Below, one piece after another: positions 57,508 to 64,000 of a stretch of DNA of 64,000 nt. Under the pieces are notes generated by a model. It worked only from the letters and a program-made list of their open reading frames with translations, had not been told where the DNA came from and did no database searches. The translations under genes were made by a program, and so were the position numbers. Source of the stretch: Bacillota bacterium (GTDB lineage: Bacteria > Bacillota > Clostridia > Christensenellales > Aristaeellaceae); NCBI GenBank assembly GCA_023411375.1, contig JAEYOW010000038.1, forward strand, positions 124,001 through 188,000. Reading direction: 5' to 3'. Each line of letters begins with the position of its first letter. Positions within the stretch are counted from its first letter, which is position 1.

Positions 57508-58656
57508 TTATTCATCGCTTGGTGGTTTTTTGCCGAACAATCCGCCCGTCATCTCGCTGAAACTGCGGCCGAATTTGCGCATGCCGCCCTTTCCGCCTGT
57601 GGATAGAAACGCGAAGATACCAAGCCCGACGACCAGCGCCACGATCAGCCAGATGACCGCCCCGGAGCCCTTGTTATCCTTATCGGCTCCCTCTACGGGC
57701 GCGCCGGTATTGCCGGCGCCTGTGCCCTCCGCATTCGCTTTTCCGCTTACGTCGCTGCCGCCCGCCGAGCCTGTCACACCGCCGTAAAGCGCTTTGTAAA
57801 TCACTTCCGACATGGGTTTGGCGGACTTGAGCACGCGTTCCTTGGATATGGTGTGCGTGCCAAACTCCAGCAAAACGCTGCGCGGGGCCAGATCCTGGTT
57901 GTAGGAGCCCTTGCCCATGTAAATATCCTTGATCAGGTTAGGGTACATCTTGTCCGCCACGGCTTTGATCTGCTTGGCAAAGCTGAGGTTTGCCTCCTTG
58001 TTCTGGTTGCTCTTGCCAACCAGAAGGCGCACCCTGCTCATCTTTTCGTTGCCGATGGTCGTCGCGTATTCCTCGGGGTTTGGGATGCCGTCGCGGTGAA
58101 TATCGAAAATGGCGCTGGGCTGGCCTTTTAACAGTTGCACGGCCGTCTGACGGCTGCGCCGGTACGCTCCCGCGTCGTGCGGGTGATGCGTTTCCATGCT
58201 CTGCTCCACGGTAACGCCAAGCTCCTCAAGGTTTCCGGCAAGCTTCTTAGCGACGTCGTAGATGCCTCCGCGATCCTTTGAGCTTTCCGAGCCGTCGCCC
58301 TCGATATAGCTTTCATCGCTATGCGTGGAGTAAATCGCGATTTTTTTTGTGCCTACGGCGCTGACGGGCAGGCTCTGCTCCATGGCAAGCCAGCTGACAT
58401 CGGGCATTTCGGCGTCGCCGAGCAGCTCCACAACGGCGGTTTGATCCGCCGCGTTTACGGAAATAACGCGGTAATGCTTATTTTCCGCGCTTATGTATTC
58501 GTCGCCCACATCGCACTCGCCGCAGTACATGGTTACGGCGTTGCCCTGCGCGTCGGACAGGGTGTAGACCTCATCTGCGGCGGCGGCGGTGTGGACGGGC
58601 AGCGTAAGGCCGATCAGCAGGGCGCATAGCAAAACATAAAGGCTGCGTTTTTTCAT
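57508..58656 (-). CDS. spoIIP: stage II sporulation protein P (SpoIIP) endopeptidase/amidase
   Basis: 382 residues: signal peptide/anchor (LYVLLCALLIGLTLPVHTAA), core with IAIYSTHSDESYIEGDGS and FDIHRDGIP (both with catalytic His/Glu), and LLEFGTHTISKERVLKSAKP near the end of the domain. A low-complexity Gly/Ala linker leads to a C-terminal membrane helix (AVIWLIVALVVGLGIFAFLS). SpoIIP cuts peptidoglycan with SpoIID and SpoIIM during engulfment and marks this organism as a sporulator. The DUF1614 gene ends 4 bases upstream. A sigma-E promoter was not found by eye. Confidence 0.92.
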   Translation of the reverse strand: MKKRSLYVLLCALLIGLTLPVHTAAAADEVYTLSDAQGNAVTMYCGECDVGDEYISAENKHYRVISVNAADQTAVVELLGDAEMPDVSWLAMEQSLPVSAVGTKKIAIYSTHSDESYIEGDGSESSKDRGGIYDVAKKLAGNLEELGVTVEQSMETHHPHDAGAYRRSRQTAVQLLKGQPSAIFDIHRDGIPNPEEYATTIGNEKMSRVRLLVGKSNQNKEANLSFAKQIKAVADKMYPNLIKDIYMGKGSYNQDLAPRSVLLEFGTHTISKERVLKSAKPMSEVIYKALYGGVTGSAGGSDVSGKANAEGTGAGNTGAPVEGADKDNKGSGAVIWLIVALVVGLGIFAFLSTGGKGGMRKFGRSFSEMTGGLFGKKPPSDE

Positions 58657-58660
58657 GGTT

Positions 58661-59314
58661 TTATTTCTCCTTCTGCTTAACAGGGTTCTGGATCGGGCTG
58701 TCAACAGGCTTCTCCGTACCGCGCGCGAAGCGCTCGATAATTTCGCCGATCAGCTCGCTCAGCGCCACGCCGAGAATACCGCTGATGATGATCGCGTCAA
58801 ATACGCCGGCGCCGCCCAGCACCAGCGTTTGGTTGACGCCGCTGGTCCAGTTGACGACCGCTACCGCGATATCCGCCAGCATAACGCCCAGCACGCCGCA
58901 GATGAACGCGCCGCGCCGGGAACGGCCGAGAATATACGCGACGACGCCGCCCACAAGGCCGTACAGATACATCGGGTCGATGATAATTCGCTCGGGTTCG
59001 TTTGGCATCAGGGCCGACAGCGCATAAATGATACCGCCAGTGACCACCGCGCCGATCAACGAACGGATGCGCTCCTTCGCCGTGCCCGCGCGGATCAGCA
59101 GATAAACGCACACGCCCAGGGGAATCAGCGCGCCGCCCGGGCTGACGGAGACGTTACCAATCACGATATTTGGAATCAGTGTGCCAAAAAACATCAGCGC
59201 GATGAGCAAAAGCGCCGCGCGGTCGCTCAGGTGCAACTTATCCAGCACCCGCTGCGCCACGCCGAAGAACACCAGAACCGCAACCACCGTAAGCAAAATC
59301 ATCCCAATGGACAT
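58661..59314 (-). CDS. DUF1614 membrane protein
   Basis: 217 residues with about seven hydrophobic helices. Typical DUF1614 features are SPGGALIPLGVCVYLLI near the centre, MPNEPERIIIDPMYLYGLVG (cited as NEPERIIIDPMYLYG) and VFDAIIISGILGVALSELIG near the end. Function unknown. The family is common in sporulating Clostridia next to spoIIP. The start at 59314 has AAGGG ten bases upstream. Confidence 0.85.
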   Translation of the reverse strand: MSIGMILLTVVAVLVFFGVAQRVLDKLHLSDRAALLLIALMFFGTLIPNIVIGNVSVSPGGALIPLGVCVYLLIRAGTAKERIRSLIGAVVTGGIIYALSALMPNEPERIIIDPMYLYGLVGGVVAYILGRSRRGAFICGVLGVMLADIAVAVVNWTSGVNQTLVLGGAGVFDAIIISGILGVALSELIGEIIERFARGTEKPVDSPIQNPVKQKEK

Positions 59315-59404
59315 ACGCACGCATCCCTTCATTCAGGAAAGTTGTTTCTACTTTGCCCGAATTTGGGGAAAAGCATACCAAAAGGCATACGCGGTTTCTT
59401 GGCT

Positions 59405-59458
59405 AAAACGTGAACGTTTTGTTCAAGACTTTCCTTTCGACATCATTTGTGCTATACT
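59405..59458 (+). promoter_or_regulatory. candidate promoter and palindrome before the paaK-ior operon
   Basis: TATACT at 59453-59458 could be a -10 box, with no good -35. Upstream is AAAACGT-GA-ACGTTTT (59405-59420), a perfect seven-base palindrome that could bind an operon regulator. The 59315-59557 gap holds no other clear feature. Confidence 0.45.
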
Positions 59459-59557
59459 GCTAACCAACCTTATCATTCCGCCCATGCATTTGTAGAATGG
59501 CAGGGAGGCAGCTATGGGCGGACCGCAACCAGGCAGCACGGAAGGAGAGACCAGTCC

Positions 59558-60850
59558 ATGGCAATCTGGAACAAAGAGATCGAGTGCGCAAAGCGCGGCG
59601 ACATTGAAAAAATCCAACTGGAGCGTTTAAAGGCGACCGTTCAGCGCGCCTATGACAACGTGCCCATGTACCGCGACAAAATGTTGAAAGCGGGCGTCAA
59701 GCCCTCCGACATTCAAACCCTGCGGGACGTATCCAAAATTCCGCTCACCTGTAAAACCGAGCTTCGCGGGCAGTACCCGTTCAAGCTGCTGGCGGTGCCC
59801 ATGCGCCAGATTGTACGCATACACGCCTCCAGCGGCACGACGGGCCAGCCCATCACCGCCGGGTATACGCGGCGCGACCTGGACATCTGGGCGGAGTGTA
59901 TCGCGCGTATCGCCACCGCCGGCGGGGTTACGGCGGATGATATCGCGCAGATCAGCTTTGGCTATACGCTGTTTACCGGCGCGTTTGGCCTTCATGGCGG
60001 GCTGGAAAAGGTGGGAGCGGCCATCATTCCCATCTCCAGCGGCAACACGGAGCGGCAGATTAACATCATGCGCGACTTTGGCTCCACCGTGCTGATCGCT
60101 ACGCCAAGCTACGCGCTGTACCTGGCCGAGGTTGCGCAGAAAATGGACGCATTGAAGGATATCAGGCTGCGTGTGGGCCTGTTTGGCGCTGAAGCAAGCA
60201 CCGAGGAAATGCGTGCGGAGCTGGAGCGCCGCTTCCATATTACCGCGACGGAAAACTACGGTCTGACCGAGGTGATGGGGCCGGGCGTATCGGGCGAGTG
60301 TGAATGCAAGTGCGGCATGCATATCAACGAGGACTGCTTCCTGGCCGAAATCATCGACCCGGATACCGAAGAACCTCTGCCCATGGGCGAGCAGGGCGAG
60401 CTGGTGCTGACGACGCTTGCAAAAGAGGGGCAGCCCGCCCTGCGTTACCGCACGCGTGATATTACCCGCCTGGTTGACGAGCCTTGCGCATGCGGCCGCA
60501 CCCAGCTCCGTATGGAAAAGATCAAGGGCCGCAGCGACGATATGCTCATCATCCGCGGCGTAAACGTGTTCCCCTCGCAGATCGAGAGCGCGCTTGTGGG
60601 CCAGCAGGGCATTGGGCCGCACTACGAAATCGTCGTGACGCGCGAACACTTCACCGACCGCTTGCAAGTAAAGGTGGAGCTGGTGGACGCCTCGCTGCTG
60701 GACCGTTACAGCGAGCTGGAAAAGCTTCATAACAAGCTCAAGGCCCAGCTGCGGACGGTGCTGCAGCTTGACGTTGAGGTGACGCTCGTGTCGCCCAATA
60801 CCCTGAAGCGCTTTGAGGGCAAGGCCCGCCGCGTAACCGATTTGCGTTAA
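59558..60850 (+). CDS. paaK: phenylacetate-CoA ligase family protein
   Basis: 430 residues of the AMP-forming acyl-CoA ligase family (PaaK type). P-loop-like HASSGTTGQPITAGYT, adenylate segment AEASTEEMRAELERRFHITA then ENYGLTEVMGPGVSGECE, and RGVNVFPSQIE near the C-terminal lid. It activates phenylacetate or indoleacetate-type acids, or in reverse makes ATP from the thioester, coupled to the aryl-pyruvate oxidoreductase next door. Start 59558 has AAGGAGAG nine bases ahead. A homologue follows at 63352. Confidence 0.92.
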   Translation: MAIWNKEIECAKRGDIEKIQLERLKATVQRAYDNVPMYRDKMLKAGVKPSDIQTLRDVSKIPLTCKTELRGQYPFKLLAVPMRQIVRIHASSGTTGQPITAGYTRRDLDIWAECIARIATAGGVTADDIAQISFGYTLFTGAFGLHGGLEKVGAAIIPISSGNTERQINIMRDFGSTVLIATPSYALYLAEVAQKMDALKDIRLRVGLFGAEASTEEMRAELERRFHITATENYGLTEVMGPGVSGECECKCGMHINEDCFLAEIIDPDTEEPLPMGEQGELVLTTLAKEGQPALRYRTRDITRLVDEPCACGRTQLRMEKIKGRSDDMLIIRGVNVFPSQIESALVGQQGIGPHYEIVVTREHFTDRLQVKVELVDASLLDRYSELEKLHNKLKAQLRTVLQLDVEVTLVSPNTLKRFEGKARRVTDLR

Positions 60851-60938
60851 GAAGGGCGCCGGAAACAGCGTGTGGCGTTATGATTTGTGAAGCTCGCGGC
60901 GAAAAATGGAGCGGGCTGATAAAGGAGACATGATATTT

Positions 60939-62714
60939 ATGGAAGAAAAATTTATCACCGCGGACGTATTCGCGGCGGACACGGTGGAAGAACGGCTGAT
61001 GCTTGGCAACGAGGCCGTGGCACAGGGCGCGTGGGAAGCGGGCGTGCGTGTGGTTTCCAGCTATCCCGGCACGCCCAGCACGGAAATTACCGAAGCCGTC
61101 GCAAAATTCCCGGAGGTCAACTGCCAGTGGGCGCCTAACGAGAAGGTTGCCACCGAGGTCGCCTTTGGCGCCGCGATGGCTGGCGGCCGCGCCATGACAT
61201 GCATGAAGCATGTGGGTGTGAACGTTGCCGCCGACCCGATTTTTACCGCCGCCTATACCGGCGTAAACGCGGGCCTGGTAATCGTCTGTGCGGACGACCC
61301 TGCCATGCATTCCAGCCAGAACGAGCAGGACAGCCGCTATTACGCGCGCGCGGCTCATATCCCCATGCTTGAACCCGCCGACAGCCGCGAGTGCCGGGCC
61401 TTTACGAAGCTCGCCTTCGCCATGAGCGAGGAGCTTGACACGCCCGTATTCGTCCGCCTGACGACGCGCATCGCGCACGCGCGCAGCGTGGTCGCGCTGG
61501 GCGGGCGCGATGAGGTTGGCGTGCGCCCTTATCAGAAGGACGCGATGAAATACGTCATGATGCCCGGCATGGCGCGCAAACGCCATGTGCACGTGGAGAA
61601 GCGGGAGGCGTTTTTGACCGAGGCAGCCAACCGCATGCCTATCAATGTTGTCAAAATGCGGGAGACCGCCATTGGCGTCATTACAAGCGGCGCGTGCTAT
61701 GAATATGTGCGCGACGCCCTGCCGTATGCCAGTACGCTGAAGCTTGGCATGGTGTATCCGCTGCCCATGAAGCTCATTCGCGATTTTTCCTCCAAGGTGG
61801 AGAAGCTGATCGTCGTGGAGGAGCTGGAAGGCCTGATCGAGAAAGATATCCGGGCCGCCGGTATCGAAGTAGAGGGCAAGGTCTACACAGGAATTCAGGG
61901 CGAGTTGAGCGTGGAAAAGCTCAAGCACGCCATTTTGGGCGAGGAGATGCCCGCCGGAGGGCCGGATGGGCTCCCCGCCCGCCCGCCTGTGCTGTGCCCG
62001 GGCTGTCCGCACCGTGGCGTGTTCCATACGTTTAATAAGCTCGGCCTGCGCGTGATGGGCGATATTGGTTGCTATACCCTTGGCGCGCTGCCCCCGCTCG
62101 CCGCCATTGACGCGTGCCTGTGTATGGGCGCAAGCATTGGCATGGCCGGCGGCGTCGAGCGCGCGCAGGGCAAAGAGTTCTCCAAAGGCACTGTCGCGGT
62201 GCTGGGGGACAGCACCTTCATCCACAGCGGCATTACCTCGTTGATTGACGCGGTGTATAACCGCGAAAGCATCACGGTTGTGATTCTGGACAACCGCATC
62301 ACCGGTATGACCGGCCACCAGCAGAACCCCGCCACCGGCAGGGACATCCACAACGAGCCCGCGCCGCAGCTTAACATCGAGAAGGTGTGCGAGGCATGCG
62401 GGGTAAATGATGTAGTCGTGGTAGACCCGTTTGATTTAAAGGCGACGGAGAAAGCCCTTCGCGACGCGACCGCCCGCGAGGAGGTCAGCGTCGTTATCGC
62501 GCGCCGTCCCTGCGCGCTGTTGGATAAAACCGCATATAAGCCCTATGTGATCGAGGGATGCAAAAACTGCGGCGCTTGTATGAAGCTGAGCTGCCCCGCC
62601 ATCGAACGGCAGGAAAAATCAGTCCGCATCAATCCCGCGCTGTGCATCGGCTGCGGAATGTGCGCGCAGGTCTGTCCCTTCAAGGCGATCAAAAGCGGGG
62701 AGGAAGCGCAATGA
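60939..62714 (+). CDS. iorA: indolepyruvate ferredoxin oxidoreductase alpha subunit (thiamine diphosphate, iron-sulfur)
   Basis: 591 residues: pyruvate-ferredoxin-type domain (SYPGTPSTEITEAVAKF), thiamine-diphosphate region (LCPGCPHRGVFHTFNKLG; MGDIGCYTLGALPPL), and two C-terminal [4Fe-4S] motifs (CKNCGACMKLSCP and CIGCGMCAQVCP). With IorB it oxidises indolepyruvate or phenylpyruvate to the aryl-acetyl-CoA, reducing ferredoxin. Typical of anaerobic amino-acid fermenters. Start chosen as MEEKF at 60939, AAAGGAG 11 bases ahead. Confidence 0.95.
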   Translation: MEEKFITADVFAADTVEERLMLGNEAVAQGAWEAGVRVVSSYPGTPSTEITEAVAKFPEVNCQWAPNEKVATEVAFGAAMAGGRAMTCMKHVGVNVAADPIFTAAYTGVNAGLVIVCADDPAMHSSQNEQDSRYYARAAHIPMLEPADSRECRAFTKLAFAMSEELDTPVFVRLTTRIAHARSVVALGGRDEVGVRPYQKDAMKYVMMPGMARKRHVHVEKREAFLTEAANRMPINVVKMRETAIGVITSGACYEYVRDALPYASTLKLGMVYPLPMKLIRDFSSKVEKLIVVEELEGLIEKDIRAAGIEVEGKVYTGIQGELSVEKLKHAILGEEMPAGGPDGLPARPPVLCPGCPHRGVFHTFNKLGLRVMGDIGCYTLGALPPLAAIDACLCMGASIGMAGGVERAQGKEFSKGTVAVLGDSTFIHSGITSLIDAVYNRESITVVILDNRITGMTGHQQNPATGRDIHNEPAPQLNIEKVCEACGVNDVVVVDPFDLKATEKALRDATAREEVSVVIARRPCALLDKTAYKPYVIEGCKNCGACMKLSCPAIERQEKSVRINPALCIGCGMCAQVCPFKAIKSGEEAQ

Positions 62715-63289
62715 GCAAGGCGACGTTTGATCTGGTTATCGTGGGCGTGGGTGGCCAGGGGACGCTTTTGGCAAGCAAAATTCTGGGCAGGCTGGCCCTT
62801 TCGGAAAACTGCGGCGTGAAGGTCAGCGAGGTGCACGGCATGAGCCAACGCGGCGGCAGCGTGATCACCTATGTGCGCGTTGGCGACAGGGTACATTCCC
62901 CGGTGGTGGGTATTGGACAGGCGGATTATCTGCTGAGCTTCGAGGCGCTTGAGGCTGCCCGCGCGACAGCGTTTTTGAAGCCGGATGGCGTGGCGATTGT
63001 CAACACGCAGGAGATATTGCCCATGCCCGTCATCACTGGCGCGGCGAGTTATCCCGCCAGCGTTCTGGACGCGTTTGCCGGACGCGAGGTTCTGAGTACG
63101 GACGCGATGAAAATCGCCGTAGAGGCGGGCAGCCAGAAGGCGCTGAACCTGGTGCTGCTGGGCATGCTGAGCCGCCGCCTGCCTTTTTCCGAGCAGGCCT
63201 GGAAGGACGCCATTGCGGCATGCGTACCTAAAAAGACGCTGCCGGTCAATATCGCCGCGTTTGAAAAGGGGCGCGGACAGTCCGTCTGA
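62711..63289 (+). CDS. iorB: indolepyruvate ferredoxin oxidoreductase beta subunit
   Basis: 192 residues, gamma-subunit-like fold of 2-oxoacid:ferredoxin oxidoreductases: VGVGGQGTLLASKILG at the N-terminus, VSEVHGMSQRGGSVITYV in the middle and VGQADYLLSFEALEAAR after it (listed in short form GIGQADYLLSFEALEA). Overlaps iorA by four bases (ATGA), so both subunits are translated together. Confidence 0.95.
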   Translation: MSKATFDLVIVGVGGQGTLLASKILGRLALSENCGVKVSEVHGMSQRGGSVITYVRVGDRVHSPVVGIGQADYLLSFEALEAARATAFLKPDGVAIVNTQEILPMPVITGAASYPASVLDAFAGREVLSTDAMKIAVEAGSQKALNLVLLGMLSRRLPFSEQAWKDAIAACVPKKTLPVNIAAFEKGRGQSV

Positions 63290-63351
63290 GCCGAACGGGG
63301 CCGGCCGCCGGTCCCAATCAGCGGCCAAAGCGAATAAGGAGTGGAACCCCC

Positions 63352-64000
63352 ATGGAGCATACGTACTGGAACCCCACAATGGAGACGATGCCGCGCGAGC
63401 AGCTTCGCGCGCTTCAGGACGAGCGCCTGCGCGACGTTGTTCGCCGCGTATATGAGAACGTGCCGTTTTACCGCAATAAGATGCAGCAGCTTGGTATTAC
63501 GCCCAAGGACATTCGCGGCGTGTGCGATGTGGAGCTGTTGCCCTTTACCGAAAAGCAGGATCTGCGCGACAACTATCCCTTCGGCCTGTTTGCCGTGCCG
63601 CAAAGTGAGATCGTGCGCATCCACGCTTCCAGCGGCACTACGGGAAAGCCAAGCGTTGCGGGCTACACCAGCGGCGATGTGGACCGCTGGGCCGAGCTGA
63701 TGGCTCGCGCGATGTATTGCGCGAATGTTGGCAAGCGCGACGTGGTACAAGTGGCTTACGGCTACGGGCTGTTCACGGGCGGCCTGGGCGCTCATTACGG
63801 CGCGGAGCGCGTGGGCGCGTCCGTCATTCCCATGAGCGGCGGCAACACCGCGCGCCAGCTGATGCTGATGGAGGATTTTGGCTCCACAGCACTTTGCTGT
63901 ACCCCCTCTTATGCGTTGAATCTTGCCGACGCGCTGGAGCGCGAGGGCATTACGCTGGACCGCCTCAAGCTAAGAAGCGGCATTTTCGGCGCCGAGCCGT
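63352..64000 (+). CDS. paaK: phenylacetate-CoA ligase family protein, second copy, cut by window end
   Basis: The first 216 codons of a ligase homologous to the one at 59558: shared YENVPFYRNK, HASSGTTGKPSVAGYT (P-loop), YGYGLFTGGLGAHYG and FGSTALCCTPSYALNLA. The rest, including the catalytic lid, lies outside. AAGGAG ten bases before the ATG. Two ligase copies around iorAB may handle different aryl acids (for instance phenylacetate versus indoleacetate), or be a duplication; sequence alone does not decide. Confidence 0.9.
   Translation, partial: MEHTYWNPTMETMPREQLRALQDERLRDVVRRVYENVPFYRNKMQQLGITPKDIRGVCDVELLPFTEKQDLRDNYPFGLFAVPQSEIVRIHASSGTTGKPSVAGYTSGDVDRWAELMARAMYCANVGKRDVVQVAYGYGLFTGGLGAHYGAERVGASVIPMSGGNTARQLMLMEDFGSTALCCTPSYALNLADALEREGITLDRLKLRSGIFGAEP

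Noticed and set aside
60738..62351. 537-codon minus-strand frame over iorA
   Set aside because: iorA carries full iron-sulfur and thiamine motifs; the opposite frame is compositional.
1..64000. CRISPR array, tRNA, rRNA, insertion sequence, prophage or toxin-antitoxin locus
   Set aside because: None was recognised on either strand; transposase or integrase motifs and short regular repeats are missing. Small elements could escape reading by eye.

Overview
This 64-kb window reads as chromosomal DNA of an anaerobic, endospore-forming Bacillota bacterium, most likely in the class Clostridia. The evidence is a ctsR-mcsA-mcsB-clpC operon, a T-box leader on serS, spoIIP, a GerQ-like coat protein, a pcrA-ligA block, indolepyruvate:ferredoxin oxidoreductase genes, and strong AGGAGG ribosome-binding sites. 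Genus and species cannot be fixed from the sequence. No tRNA, rRNA, CRISPR array, insertion sequence or prophage was seen.

Layout. 1-2.8 kb: the DNA-repair pair mrfB (cut by the window edge) and mrfA. 2.9-7.5 kb: a flavin module, in transcription order NusG-domain-II protein, Gx-family membrane protein, a secreted protein with five FMN-binding domains, a small secreted protein, and the flavin transferase ApbE. 7.6-17.0 kb: a GntR regulator followed by a sugar operon (deoC, ABC importer, iron alcohol dehydrogenase, mutarotase-like protein, EamA exporter). The regulator and deoC promoters share a 12-base element. 17.1-22.1 kb: a VOC protein and the Clp stress operon.

22.2-37.0 kb is the most unusual region. 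A Gram-positive type Pel exopolysaccharide operon (pelD, pelE, pelA deacetylase, pelF, pelG) runs without a gap into a CotH-type kinase, a VTC/CYTH polyphosphate-polymerase-like protein, a DUF4956 membrane protein and a secreted DUF4832 TIM-barrel protein. PelD keeps an RxxD c-di-GMP site beside a destroyed GGDEF motif. Just upstream, a diguanylate cyclase that could feed it lacks its 5' end, and its partner response regulator has a one-base frameshift.

37-52.5 kb: a membrane protein with hflC/hflK, a pgmB-tldD-tldE operon, a secreted SH3-repeat protein, recQ, serS with its T-box, several small proteins (an NrdD-tail-like protein, DUF4180, a frameshifted HTH gene), a two-ACT plus metallo-beta-lactamase fusion, a GerQ-like protein and a DUF4177 protein. 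52.8-59.3 kb: ligA, pcrA, yerC, spoIIP and DUF1614 on the minus strand. 59.5-64 kb: paaK-iorA-iorB-paaK, which converts aryl-pyruvates to aryl-acetates via CoA thioesters; the second paaK is cut by the window end.

Gene products were assigned from recognisable motifs and neighbours. Promoters and terminators were found by eye, and no database search was possible.
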